The notes under the pieces: model-generated
The model's database searches: none
Told to the model about the DNA's origin: nothing
What the model saw: the letters and a program-made list of their open reading frames with translations, nothing else
Shown here: piece after piece, positions 21,571-36,200 of the stretch
How the letters are laid out: the number at the start of each line of letters is the position of its first letter
Numbering within the stretch: position 1 is the stretch's first letter
Assembly (NCBI RefSeq): GCF_042477335.2
Contig: NC_091727.1
Coordinates: 120,249,501 to 120,313,500 of the forward strand
Length of the DNA: 64,000 nucleotides
Direction: 5' to 3'
DNA from: Ovis canadensis
Taxonomy: Eukaryota > Chordata > Mammalia > Artiodactyla > Bovidae
Made by a program: the position numbers and the translations under genes

Positions 21571-23005
21571 CCTCAAAGGAAATCCTCAAAATATCTAACA
21601 CAAGTTCATCACATTTATGTACATAATTCACTGAGATTGCTCAATTACAGGCCTACCTATCTACCTAACTTCATGCCCCCTGCCCCCAAAATAAGTAACC
21701 AGTATAAATTAAAGGAAAACCTTAATCCCTTACTCATTTAATCTTCAATCAAAAGGAAAAGGAATTTAAAATGTATACGAAATTAATGCTTAAATTTATT
21801 ATTTTACTCATCATTTGACAAGAACAAAAAGCCAGCAGTAGTATATCTGGCTCTTAAACATATTTTAGAGTCATAGATTTCTTTTGATAGTCTGATGAAA
21901 AATATGGACTCTCACAGTAGAAAAAATGCATATACACGTACATGTAGAAAAATATTACATGTAATTTCAGCCTCATACAGTCTCTGAAGCCCATGTTAAG
22001 AACCTTAAGAATAACTGAAAAGTTTCTTCCATAGTTAGGTAATCCTAGATTGTGATGTTAAACAAGTTAGAAATGATATATAATCAGTGCATAAATCTAT
22101 TAGTGATATGATGTTTTCATTATCGTTTGTAAAGAAATTGGCACATAGGACTTTCTAAGTTGGCTGCCCTCATTCTTGACAAGCTTCACAAGTTTATCTC
22201 CTATAAGTATGTAAATAAGTTATCAGCTGTAAATAGTAACTTATTCAAGTAAAACAAAATCATTCTACTTAACTATATGTTACAATCACAAGATCTTAGA
22301 TTTGATTGAAGCCATTTCCTCATTAGTATTTTGTTCTATGTTCTATTTGAAATTAGACTTCAGGGTGTATAATGAACTACTTTAAATTTTGTGAAACACA
22401 GTAGAAATTAGATGGGTCATGTTTTTCTTCTAACCATAACCTACAGAACACATTTTATGGGGGAAGAAATAACCAAAGCTTCTGGATTCCATTTTCTAGA
22501 TTTATCACTTACTGGCCATAGTTTTCTGTCTTATTTCACTATTTGTAAATAAAGAATAACTATTAAGCTCACCTTAAAAAAGTGAATTATGAGGGCATGA
22601 AGCTTTTAGACATGAATCAAAGATATTAAACAATAGTCTTTATATACATAGTTCATTTTTTCCATATATACATATATGCATGGCATTTCTAATTTTCAGT
22701 TTTACCACTTTCTTTTAAATATATTTATTTTCCCCAGATTTATGGAAAAGAAACATTGTGTGCTAAGAAATATAAGCAAACAGTATTTAAAAACTTTTAT
22801 AATAGAAAATATAACTATTTTCTAAATAATCAGCTCAAAATAAAGCCTTCAGTATATTAGAAAAATATTGTAGCAATACAAAATTTTTATTGTGAAATAG
22901 AGGCAGCTATGTATGTGTGAACAGATAGATAAATCACATTGCTAAACATTAGTAGATTCACATTTTTGTATTACATTCCTGTTGAAATTAGAAAGCTCAT
23001 AGATC

Positions 23006-23152
23006 TCATTCTGGTTTTCTGCTGTCACTAATATTAGATATTTCATGGTTAGTCTCTTTTTTAGAATCTAACATGTTTTTGTATCTTCCCCCCCGATGTT
23101 TTTCCAAGTATGGCCCCCAGTTAGCAGCTGGTCTGCAGCAGGTTGCAATGCG
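23006..23152 (-). CDS. SLC6A14: SLC6A14 exon 14 (C-terminal tail, stop)
   Basis: Encodes the last 48 residues, from [17 protein letters not shown] to ..SRKPE. The acceptor is CTTCTCAG preceded by a 20-nt T run (A run 23,162-23,181 on +). The frame through the seven-G run is intact. Confidence 0.95.
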   Translation of the reverse strand, partial: RIATCCRPAANWGPYLEKHRGGRYKNMLDSKKETNHEISNISDSRKPE

Positions 23153-26100
23153 CTGAGAAGCAAAAAAAAAAAAAAAAAAAATTCATTATAGAGTGTTATG
23201 TCTTCTTGCTAACCAAAATGAAATAACATAGAAAAGTAAAAAAGTGATCATCTAAATTCTTAATTGTCTATAGAGAAAATGATACTCAAATTTAACCAGT
23301 TGTTAATAGAACTGTATTAACTACAAAGCCAAAATAACTGAATATATAAATGAACTCAAAAGGAAGTATGTGAACCCATTCAAGCAACAGTATCACTTCA
23401 CATACTTTCATTGAATTTCTATCCTGGCTTTAGAGTAAGGGTTAGGTTAGGAGCTAAACCAGTGTATGACTGGGAAGTTTCAAGAATCAGAGGGTAAAGC
23501 CATTCATCTAGATCCACTAAACACTGACCTAAATCTTGAATCCAGTCTGACTTCTGAGCCTACCTAGACATTGTCCTACTGAGATATCATAATCAACTCC
23601 ATTCCCTTAGGCCTCCATGAAAGAGGGATAACTCAGGGTCTAGATTTGGTTCAAGGTAATTTACCAGACTTTTTCCAGTTTTAACATGCTATTATAGTAT
23701 GTATTATAACCAGATGAAGTTGCTTTGTGTCATCTCAGTTCAATTCAGTCGCTCAGTCATGTCCAACTCTTTTGCAACCCTATGTACTGTAGCCTGCCAG
23801 GCTCTTCCATCCATAGGATTCTCCAGGCAAGAATACTGGAGTGGGTTGCCACTTCCTTCTCCAGGGGATCTTCCCGACCCAGGGATAAAACCTGGGTTTT
23901 ATGTCTCCTGCATTAGCAGGCGGGTTCTTTACCCCTAGCACCAAGATACCATAACTTTTATGTGCTAAGCATTTTAATACGGCCTGAGGATATGATAGTA
24001 ATCAAGACAAGACCCCTTCTTAAAGAAGCTTATAGCCTAGTACATGGAGACACAAAAATATACATCCAGTATAATACAATGTTATGCACATAGTAACAGA
24101 TAAATTGTATCAGGTATAAAAGTTACCTGAGAGAGCTATGGTACATATACACAATGGAGTATTACTCAGCCATTAAAAAGAATACATTTGAATCATTTCT
24201 AATGAGGTGGATGAAACTGGAGCCGATTATACAGAGTGAAGTAAGCCAGAAAGAAAAAAACACCAACACAGTATACTAATGCATATATATGGAATTTAGA
24301 AAGATGGTAACGATAACCCTGTATGCGAGACAGCAAAAGAGACACAGATGTATAGAACAGTCTTTTGGACTCTGTGGGAGAGGGAGAAGGTGGGATGATT
24401 TGGGAGAATGGCATTGAAACATGTATAATATCATATAAGAATTGAATCACCAGTCTAGGTTCGATACAGGATGCTTGGGGCTGGTGCACTGGGATGACCC
24501 AGAGGGATGGTATGGGGAGGGAGGTGGGAGGGGGGTTCAGGATTGGGAACACATGTACACCCATGAGGAATTCATGTTGATGTATGGCAAAACCAATATG
24601 GTATTATAAAGTAAAATAAAGTAAAATTTAGAAAATAAAATGAAGCCTTATAAACAAACAAAAAAAGTTACCTGAGGGAAAGAGTGATTAATTTGATTTC
24701 ATGTTCAAAATCTCATATTAACCTTCATTTTGATCATAAGTACTTTATATTATAAAGTATAAATAATATTAACATTCTTACTTGAAAGATGTTTCCTTTA
24801 GCTTGAATTATGTTTATGACAGCCATGATTGGAATCCAGATAATGCAGAAAGTAATCATACACCAGCCTAGAGCAACTCCCCAGTTAGGGTATGGAATTT
24901 GGCCATACTTAGGTCTACGAAACTGTATCACTGACCAGATCAAGATTGACTGTGAAAGTAAAATATGAAAAGAAAATGGTAAAGTTTAGACTTTATTGCA
25001 TTAATGGTTTCAGTTGTACTAATTATTACCAGTTGTATTCCATTCCTTAGAAATAACTTATCAAAAACAATTAAGATGAAAATACATTCAAGGTGACTAA
25101 AATAATCAGGTAACTAGCCAGAAAATCAAATTCTAAATGAACCAATCTAAATAACTTGTATTTGTCTTACAAAAATTAGCATCGATACAGATACTTGTAC
25201 AACATGTATTTCAGTAAAATACCTTACCATAAAATTTATCTGTTGAAAGTAAAATAGTGTCTGAAATTTATATTATTGAACTTTCATTTATAATAGCATA
25301 ATTTTATTCTGTGCTATCTGGAGGAGGAAATATGGCAACCCACTCCAGTATTCTAGCTTGGAGAATTCCATGGACAGAGGAGCCTGGTGGGCTATAGTCC
25401 ATGGGGTTGCAAAGAGTCAGATATGACTGAAGTGACTTAGTATGCATGCATTCTGTCCTGTAAGCTAGCCAGCATATCAGTTAGTTCAATGAGAATGTAA
25501 AATACATTTTAGTGAACATGCCTTGTGTCTTGCTTAGCAGTAGTTTCTATTTATTTCCCACTACACAGAGTACCCCTTATTCCACACCCAAAACATACAG
25601 GCATTCACACATGGGTACATAGTTACCAAAGCACTTTCTTATTGAAAAAAAAAAAAAAAGACGTTCGGGTAACACAGTGAATCTTAAAGATGAAAACATT
25701 TTAAGGCCAAGTTTTTTAAAAAATGTTTTTTAAAAAAACCTCTACTATACTGTTGCAGCATTAAAACTAATTATATAGAAATCTGTAAAGCAAACAAAAT
25801 GAAAAAAATTCCTTTAATTTCATTATACTAAGTTTATTTCAAAATTACTATAATTTCATATAATTACAAGAGAATGGATGAGGGATAGGAGTCTAATATG
25901 TATGACTTTATACAAAATAGATGATAATGTATATCATTTAATATTTAATACCTTTGCATTTTAAAGTAAATCTAGTTGTCAAGCCTAGAAATCAATGAAA
26001 TTAGCTGGCTAAAATGTCTAGTTAGATCTTCTAAGTTGATAAAGGGCTTATTTTATTATGGAAACTTGTCAAATGAGGAAAACAATATTTAGTAGCACTG

Positions 26101-29100
26101 TCAAAGCCAAATATTAAAAGCACCCTCTAAAATAAAGTGTAGGTCAAATTAACATAATACCCTTTTCTAGGGAAATCGTTGAAGCATGGAGGCAATGAGA
26201 ACCAAAACTCATCCTCAATAAAGTTTCCCCCTGCCCCACCCCCACCATTATCTCTAGCCCATAGTAATTTTCTGTCTCATAAAGTGTTTACTTGGCATTC
26301 AGCCTTTTACCGTTCTGAACTGTTATTTAAAGTTATTTTTTGCTTTCCTTCAGCTCCTGCTGCTGCTGCTGCTGCTAAGTCGCTTCAGTCGTTTCTGACT
26401 CTGAGCGACCCCATAGACGGCAGCCCACCAGGCTCCTCTGTCCCTGGGATTCTCCAGGCAAGAACACTGGAGTGGGTTGCCATTTCCTTCTCCAATGCAT
26501 GTGTGCATGCTAAGTCGCTTCCGTCGTGTCCGACTCTGTGTGACCCTATGGACAGCAGCCCACCAGGCTCCTCTGTCCACGGGATTCTCTAGGCAAGAAT
26601 ACTGGAGTGGGTTGCCATGTCTTTCTCCCTTCAGCTCCTAAATTGCACTAATTTTTAACATAAACTATTGACGCACGTGAGTTTTTGTAATTTCAGATAC
26701 TACTTCCCATAAAAAATATGCATTAATAACTGAGTGTTGTTCCTTAGCAGTTAGTATATTTAGATTGAATTTCTTGAAGGCAGAGACTAGGTCTTAAACA
26801 GAGAGGTTAAAAACATTGTAAGTGGCTCAGCATATTTTTTAGGGAATGAGCAAATGACTGGTTTTTAAAAATTTATTGTATTGATAATTTTTAAGTGTCT
26901 TGTCCTAGGTACTCTTTAGGATACCTTTAAGTCTCAAATAGTAAATGTTTAAGCCTATGGCCTCAGAAATAATGCAACAAAGAAAGGCACTGTAATTTCA
27001 GCAACTTGGAGGCACCACCAGTCATGAAAAGTTGAAAATCATTGACTTTAAAATGATATTAATTTGCTTTATTGTATTTAATGTAAATATTCAAGTTTAT
27101 CTTACAAGTGTTTAAATATATATATATATTATTGATGCCAGATTCACGGCATGTTAATACTTACCATTAAAAGGATAGGCGTAATGACAAACCAGCAGGT
27201 TCTCCACCATAGCCAGAATATCCACCTTTTTGCTCCAATCATCATTTCTATATCGTCAATAAACCTGTTCCCTCCTAAAAACAGCAATAAAGAGTGCATT
27301 TAGCTCTTACTCATACTTTCATTCATTAATCATTCTGGCTCTAAGTTATCTTTCTATGTCTAAACATTTCCCTGTACTATAGCAGTGCAGCATATAATAC
27401 CGTTAACTACATTTTATTCATAATAAATTTTTGCCCAGTATATTATACTTAGTTATTATAGTAAACATAATGAAAAGGAATAAAACTAAATCATTTTAAT
27501 AAAATGTGTAGATCATTCTGTAGTCACTATTTACCATAAATCCAGATGACTCCTATTATTTCCAGTATAGCTGCAATCAAAATGCCCCATCCAGCACAGA
27601 AGTGGTCAATCAGATTAACCCAGTATATTCCAGCCTACCAAAAAAAAAAGTCAATTACTTTTAAATATAGTTTTAATTACTTTTATGATTGATGAGGTAC
27701 TCTGATTGAATCTACTAATTTGATTTTTAACATATGCTCCTTGGTTTCACCTCTGCCAAAATGTAAAAGGGAATGTTTCAAATGTAAACACAAATGGGCC
27801 TTTAAATATTTTAAACAGTCTGTACCTTTTATTCTATTCTGAGTCCCTATTTAAAAAATAAGCATTTAGAATAGTTGATTATAAAAATGAAAGGTAGTGT
27901 GCTCTTTTGTAGTTGCCAAGAAATATAGCCTATATTACAGCCTACAAAGAAGTTACAGCCTACAAAGTCTGTAACTTTATTGTAATTGGGGAAATTGTCC
28001 ACTATTGGGCTCCCCTCCCCAAATTATACATGCTATTGAAATTGTGTTATGATGGGGAAAGAATCTGGGTTAAGACTCAGAAAATCTTGAAGTCTGTACT
28101 AAACACGCTCTTAAACCATGGCTTCCTTATTTAGATTATAAAGTACATTCCAACTAATATTTTATCTATGAAAAAATACTGTAGTATACCTGAGTCACAC
28201 AGATGAGGCCAAGGAAAAACAAAACCAAGCAGCAACCCAAAGTTATGGGAGCCCTCATTTTCTTCATCACTTTGGGAAATAAATCTTGAATTGTCGTGGT
28301 AATCGTTTCTTCAGAAGGAAAAAAATGACATGTCAATTCATTTGCCAATAATTTTAATCATAGAAATCAACTTCTATTAATTAAGTTTACAAATATATGT
28401 TGAGAATATACTCTGGGCCCAACTTCTTGCTTTTAAAAATCCATAGGGTCCTTTCTCTTGGCAGTCACAACTCATCAGTTCTGATAAAAAAATCAAATAC
28501 AGCTCTATTTGTTGTTTTTAGTGTGTTTTATAAGGTTTTTCATTGGTAGTAATTATAAGGTAATAGTTTCCTGAGGGCTGAAGAAGTTTGAAAGAGGGTT
28601 ATAGGGAAGGAAGATTTTAGTAGAACTTTTGAATAAGGTGAATTCACATGGCTACAGAAAGGCCTTCTAGGTTTAAGGAGTAAATATGTTCATTAAACAG
28701 GATACTGGCTAAAAGTAGAACGATATATGAGTAAAGGATTAAGAAACATGTTTGAAATTTTTGGAGGGCTTTGAAAGTCAACTAGAGGAGGCTGGACTTT
28801 TTCCTATAAATTATTAAAATGTTTTATGTAACAGTGTGATATCACAAAAACTGTTTCAGGATTTTTAGTTGTGTACCCTAGGGCAGGAGGAGAAGAGGAC
28901 GACAGAGGATGACATGGTTGGATGGAATCACTGACTCAATGGACATGGGTTTGGGTGGACTCCAGGAGTTGGTGATGGACAGGGAGGCCTGGCGTGTTGT
29001 GGTTCATGGGGTCGCAAAGAGTTAGATACGACTGAGCGACTGAATTGAACTGAACCCTAGGGAAAATTCCTGTGTGTAAAGAGAACCATCAGTCAGTTCA

Positions 29101-30239
29101 GTTCAGTTCAGTCGCTCAGTCATGTCTGACTCTTTGTGACCCCATGAATCGCAGCACGCCAGGCCTCCCTGTCCATCACCAACTCCTGGAGTTCACTCAG
29201 ACTCATGTCCATCAAGTCAGTAATGCCATCCAGCCATCTCATCCTCTGTCATCCAGCACTTTGGCCATCTCATGCGAAGAGTTGACTCATTGGAGAAGAG
29301 AACCATATATAAGAGTATTACTCAGCGGTTAAAAAGAATTCATTTGAATCAGTTCTGATGAGATGGATGAAACTGGAGCCGATTATACAGAGTGAAGTAA
29401 GCCAGAAAGAAAAACACCAATACAGTATACTAACACATATATATGGAATTTAGGAAGATGGCAATGATGACCCTGTATGCAAGACAGGGAAAGAGACACA
29501 GATGTGTATAATGGACTTTTGGACTCAGAGGGAGAGGGAGAGGGTGGGATGATTTGGGAGAATGGCATTCTAACATGTATACTATCATGTGAATTGAATC
29601 GCCAGTCTATGTCTGACGCAGGATGCAGCATGCTTGGGGCTGGTGCATGGGGATGACCCAGAAAGATGTTATGGGGAGGGAGGTGGGAGGGGGGTTCATG
29701 TTTGGGAATGCATGTAAGAATTAAAGATTTTAAAATTTAAAAAATAAAAAACTAAAAAAAAAAAAAAAAAGAATAATTACTGCAGCAGTGCGTGTAACCA
29801 CTACAATATTGTAATTAGCCCCCAATTAAAATAAATTAATTTTTTAAAATTGGAAATAATCCAAATGCCCATAATTATGGTAACAGATTGTGAATTAACT
29901 TGGTGACTCAGATGGTAAAGAATCTGCCTGCAATTCAGGAGACTCGGGTTCAATCCCTGGGTTGGAAAGAGCCCCTGGAGAAGTGAATGGCTACCCACTC
30001 CAGTATTCTTGCCTGGAGAATTCTATGGACAGAGGAGCCTGGAAGGCTAAGTCCATGCACAAAGAGTAGCAAAGAGTCAGACATGACTGAGCAACTAACA
30101 CATGTCTGTGTATCAACATGGATTCATAATACATATAGAAAGCAACTGTCAGAATGGTATGTATGCTATGAAACTTCACATCTATGTGAAAATTTAAAAA
30201 TTTTATCTTATTTATGGATATATATATATCTTATTTATG

Positions 30240-30282
<43 letters not shown>

Positions 30283-33200
30283 TGTACACAAATAACATAT
30301 ATAATCCATGGTGACAGTTGCTTTCTAGGAAGGAAGAAATGTGAATTGTATTAGGCAAAGAAACATAAGGGACTTCAAATTTATCTGTAACAGTTTATTT
30401 TTCTAAAAAATGTCCGAAGCAAACGTAAAATATTAATATCTGTTCCTTTTGAGTATCTGATACATGAGTATGTTTTCTTTTTCCATATTTAAAATTTAAG
30501 TTAAAAAGATTTTTCAGAAAGATCATTCTGAGAGTAAAAGCTAGACAGGGGCAACAAGGGTAAGAAAATGATGTTTTGAAGCAGAGTAAAATATGAGAGG
30601 GATATGTTAACATTGGGAGTATTACTTACCAATGGAAGCAAACTGAGAGTCAAGACCCAAAGTCAAAAGCATGAAAAAAAATAATATGGACCAAAATGGC
30701 CCACCTGGAAGTTGAGCTAAAGCTTCTGGATAGGCAATGAATGCCAAATCAAAACCTAGGAAAAATTAATGGAATTTTAATTTAAATTAAGTTAAAGAAA
30801 ATTAAAGAAATTCACATATTTGAACATTTTTCAAAGTAAGATACTAGAAAACTCTCAATTTGACAGCTCAATGGATAATATACATTCTTTAGCAACTGTT
30901 TCACTATCACTTTTTTAAAAGTGTTCATGTAGGTTGTTCTATAATATGATAATGTAAACATGTGTTGTGAATTAAGCTAGTGAGATAAATTTTGTAAATG
31001 GTACATTTCTCACATAAGAAATCTTAACTACATCACTGATGTTTGGCTGATTTTACTTTTATTTAATTAATGAAGAGCAGCTGTCTTAAACTCCAGTCAA
31101 CTCTCTTTCCAATGTTTACCCAATATCACAATATGTAGTGTCATTTATTTTTTTCACTGTACATTTCACAGCTATGTAATGCCAACTTATTTTTTATTGA
31201 AGTATAATTGATTTACAACAATATTCTGTTTGTTTTGGTATACAACATAGTGATTCTGTATTTTTGCACATTATATTCCATTATAGGTTATTACAAGATA
31301 ACAGGTATAATTTTAGTGTCATTTAAATTATTATATGGACCCCTGCAAGATTGTATGTAATAAAACTATAAATTGAATCTTATTTTCCATTTGATGTATG
31401 TTGCCTTTAGAGACACTTGTCAACATTTTTTAAATCATATTATATAATACTTAGTATTTTAAGTGTCTCCAACCTCCCAGGGGACTGACCTAGGCTTCAG
31501 GAGAATTCGCTTCTAGTCTAGACTCTATCACTTCCTAATTTTTGATCTTCTGCAAGACATAACATTTCTATGCTCAGTCCCGTCCTCTGTAAATGAGAAG
31601 TGGGACACTACATGATCTCCAAAGTCCTTTCTAGTCCCAACATTCTATTCTCACTCATCAATCTCTCCACCAAATGATACTAACAATAAATAGAAATTTA
31701 GTAAGAAAAACTGACTTAACCCTAGACTTCTGTTCCTAAGAGTCTTCAAAAGTGAAAGTGTTAGTTGCTCAGTTGTGTCTTTGTGACCCCCATGGACTAT
31801 GGCCTGCCAGGCTCCTCTATCCATGGAATTCTCTGGGCAAGAATACTGGAGTGGGTAGCCAGTCCCTTCTCGAGAGGATCTTCCCCACCCAGGGATCGAA
31901 CCTGGGTCTCTTGCATTGCAGGCGGATTCTTTACCGTCTGAGCCACCAAGCCAGATAATTAAGCATCTCTAGTTAATGTCTTTAAAGTTAAGATATTCAT
32001 TAATCAGATTCCTTTAAAGCTGGACACAGCTGTATATGCAAAGTCAGTTGGGTTTCAATCTATATGACATTTGTGCATTTAAAAAATTCAGATGTAATGG
32101 TGTAATTGTACATGGATTAATTTTCATATATAGTTTCTCTCACATATTCATATATATATTAATACACACATGTATATATATGTATGTGTCTTTATATACA
32201 TGCATGCAAATGAAGATAATGAATATAAAGTGCATAGCATGATGCCTAATACTTGCAATTGTGCAGTAAGTAGTTCATATTAACCATAAGTAGTTCATAT
32301 TAAGCACTAAACAAAATTTGGAAAAAAATTTAAACAATTGTTCTGTAATATAGTCTTGTTTCTCAGATCATCTAAGAATTATGATTTAAACAACCAAGTT
32401 ATTTAAGATGAAATGAGAAAGAAAAAATACCCTAAATGTTGAGTGCTTTGGAAAAGAAACGCAGAAAAGCAAAATGTCTGTCTGAGGATGCCTTACAAAT
32501 AGCTGTGAAAAGAAGAGAAGTGAAAAGCAAAGGAGAAAAGGAAAGATATACCCATCTGAATGCAGAGTTCCAAAGAATAGCGAGAAGAGATAAGAAAGCC
32601 TTCTTCAGCGATCAATGCAAAGAAATAGAGGAAAACAACAAAATGGGAAGCACTAGAGATCTCTTCAAGAAAATTAGAGATACCAAGGGACCATTTCATG
32701 CAAAGATGAGCTTCATAAGGACAGAAATTGTATGGACCTAAAGAAGCAGAAGATATTAAGAAGAGGTGGCAAGAATACAGAGAAGAACTGTACAAAAAAG
32801 ATCTTCTCGACCGAGATATACACGATGGAGTGATCACTCACCTAGAGCCAGACATCCTGGAATATGAACTCAAGTGGGCCTTAGAAAGCACTATGAACAA
32901 AGCTAGTGGAAGTGATAGAATTCCCGTTGAGCTATTTCAAATCCTGAAAGACGATGCTGTGAAAGTGCTGCACTCAATATGCCAGCAAATTTGGAAAACT
33001 CAGCAGTGGCCACAAGACTGGGAAAGGTCAGTTTTCATTCCAATCCCAAAGAAAGGCAATTCCAAAGAATGCTCAAACTACCACACAATTGCACTCATCT
33101 CACACACTAGCAAAGTAATGCTCAAAATTCTCCAAGCCAGGCTTCAGCAATATGTGAACCGTGAACTTCCTGATGTTCAAGCTGGTTATAGAAAAGGCAG

Positions 33201-36200
33201 AGGCACCAGAGTTCAAATTGCCAACATCCACTGGATCATGGAAAAAGCAAGAGAGTTCCAGAAAAACATCTATTTCTGCTTTATTGACTATGCCAAAGCC
33301 TGTGACTGTGTGGATCACAACAAACTGGAAAATTCTGAAAAAGATGGCCTGCCTCTTGAGAAACCTATATGCAGGTCAGGAAGCAACAGTTAGAACTGGA
33401 CATGGAACAACAGACTGGTTCCAAATAGGAAAAGGAGTCCATCAAGGCTGTATATTGTCACCCTGCTTATTTAACTTCTATGCAGAGTACATCATGAGAA
33501 ACGCTGGACTGGAAGAAACACAAGCTGGAATCAAGATTGCCGGGAGAAATATCAATAACCTCAGATATGCAGATGATACCACCCTTATGGTAGAAAATGA
33601 AGAGGAACTAAAAAGCCTCTTGATGAAAGTGAAAGAGGAGAGTGAAAAAGTTGGCTTAAAGCTCAACATTCAGAAAACGAAGATCATGGCATCCGGTCTC
33701 ATCACTTCATGGGAAATAGATGGGGAAACAGTGGAGACAGTGTCAGACTTTATTTTTGGGGGCTCCAAAATCCCTGCAGATGGTGACTGCAGCCATGAAA
33801 TTAAAAGACCCTTACTCCTTGGAAGGAAAGTTATGACCAACCTAGATAGCATATTCAAAAACAGAGACATTACTTTGCCGACTAAGGTCCATCTAGTCAA
33901 GGCTATGGTTTTTCCTGTGGTCATGTATGGATGTGAGAGTTGGACTGTGAAGAAAGCTGAGCGCTGAAGAATTGATGCTTTTGAACTGTGGTGTTGGAGA
34001 AGACTCTTGAGAGTCCCTTGGACTGCAAGGAGATCCAACCAGTCCATTCTAAAGGAGACCAGCCCTGGGATTTCTTTGGTGGGAATGATGCTGAAGCTGA
34101 AACTCCAGTACTTTGGCCACCTCATATGAAGAGTTGACTCATTGGAAAAGACTCTGATGCTGGGAGGGATTGGAGACGGGAGGAGAAGGGGACAATAGAG
34201 AATGAGATGGCTGGATGGCATCACTGACTCATTGAACGTGAGTCTGATTGAACTCCGGGAGTTGGTGATGGAGGGGGAGGCCTGGCTTGCTGCAATTCAT
34301 GGGGTCGCAAAGAGTCAGACACGACTGAGCGACTGAACTGAACTGATATCAGTGTTTCTTAAATGAGCTATATAGAAGCTATATATAGCATTACATACCT
34401 GATTTTACAACTTGTGTGACTTCCTTTCCAGATATATGAGCCATGTGACCCAATATAGAAAAAATAGCAAATCCAGCAAACACACTAGTAAGGCAATTTG
34501 TCACACAAACTACAATGGCATCTGAGTAACAGTTGTTATTGAACTTATTGTAAGATGATAAGGCAACCAAACCACCCCAGGCAACTGACAGAGAATAAAA
34601 TATCTGTGTGGCAGCATCTTTCCAAACCTATAAAAGGAAATAATATTTTAAAACACACACTTTTAATTTTTCACTTGTATAAAATATTTCATATATGCAA
34701 GTCAATAACATAAAAACAAAACAAACACCTAAATACCCACTACTGAGCTTAAGAAATAAAATGTTGCTAGGCTATTAAAGCCTCCCTGTGCTCCTTCCTG
34801 ATTATATCACACTTCCAACTTCAGTGGTAACTGCTATCCTGACTTCTGTATTTATCATTTCTCTGGTTTTCTTCATATTTTTACTATCCTAAACAATATG
34901 GCATTTAGCCTTGCATGTTTTTAAGTTTATAGTAAAGTTATCTTAGTGCGTGGAAACTAATACAACCTGCTTTTTTCATTCAGTAGTATAAGAGATTTAT
35001 CCATTATCAATTTGAACCATATGAAATTTCAATTCAACTAGATATTGCCAAATTATTCTCTGAAGTGGTTGTATCAGTTTGCACTCCCACCAGATGGTAT
35101 GAGAGTTCTCACTACCCCACATCCTTGCCAACATCAGTCAGAATTTTGAATGCTGTCCAAACTAATGGCCGTAAAATGAGTGTTGATAACCTTAAATAAT
35201 TTATAAGGCTTAGCATGTTTTTATTTGTTTATATTCTATAGTTATTTTTTTTTCTGTGAAATTCCTGTTCACATATTTGCCAATGTTTTATTTGGGTTAT
35301 TTGTCTTATGTGACCTCTAGCAATTCTTTATGTAGTCAGATTCTAATCCTTTATCTGTTATAAGTCTTAATTTTTTTCTCCCAATTTGTGGCCTTTTCCC
35401 CCCCTCTTAACACTGTGTCCTTTGATGAACCAAAGATTTTATTTTAATGTAGCTGAAGGTATCTATCTTTGCTTTTATGTATTGTCCTTGATTTCTATGA
35501 CTGAAAAAAAGAATCCTTAGCCCAAGGTCATAAAGCTACTATCCTATATTTTCTTCTAAAAGACTTAGTTTTGCTTATATCCTTAAGTTCAATTCATCTG
35601 AAATTGAATTTAATGCATATTAAATTAGAAATCCTAATACATTGTTTTCTAAATGAAATATCAATTGAAGATAATTGATATTATCCATTATATTATTTGG
35701 ATATCAATTGTATCAATTGGATAGTCCATCCCATTCCCATTGATTGTATCCCCACCTCTGCCACATATCAAGTTCCATATGTTCATGAATCTGTTTTTGA
35801 GGCTACTGTTCTGTTCCACAGGCCTGTACGTGTATACCTATGCAAACACATTATTTTAATACCATTAGCATTATAATACCATTTTATATCTGGTAGGACA
35901 AATCTTCCTCATTTCTTATGAAATGCCTTGCTTTATTGCATAAATTTTAGAATAAATTTTCAGGTTCCATGGAAACTGTGCTGGGAATTTGATTGGAATT
36001 CTGTTTACTCTGCATATCAACTTGGGGACAATAAAAACATATTCTTAACAAGGATAGTACTAGGGAGTTTTTAAAGAATGATGACACATTTAGACATCCC
36101 TTCAATCATCCAGTTCCCTCATTCCATGTTTTGATTAGAGCCCCATGTAGCTGGCCTTATCTCTTTAAGCAGTGCTCACACTCTTCATCTAATTCAACCC

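Larger units (their letters stand above)
20520..23005. other. Interval between convergent CT83 and SLC6A14
   Basis: About 2.5 kb that must hold both 3' UTRs. On the - strand an AATAAA lies at 21,149-21,154 and others near 21,790 and 22,725. One Bov-tA SINE (21,361-21,570) sits inside. No further gene seen. Confidence 0.6.

Noticed and set aside
26179-26592. 137-aa + strand frame, the longest SINE-borne ORF
   Set aside because: Most of it is antisense BovA2 (26,359-26,627) with an unrelated A/T-rich start; not a gene.
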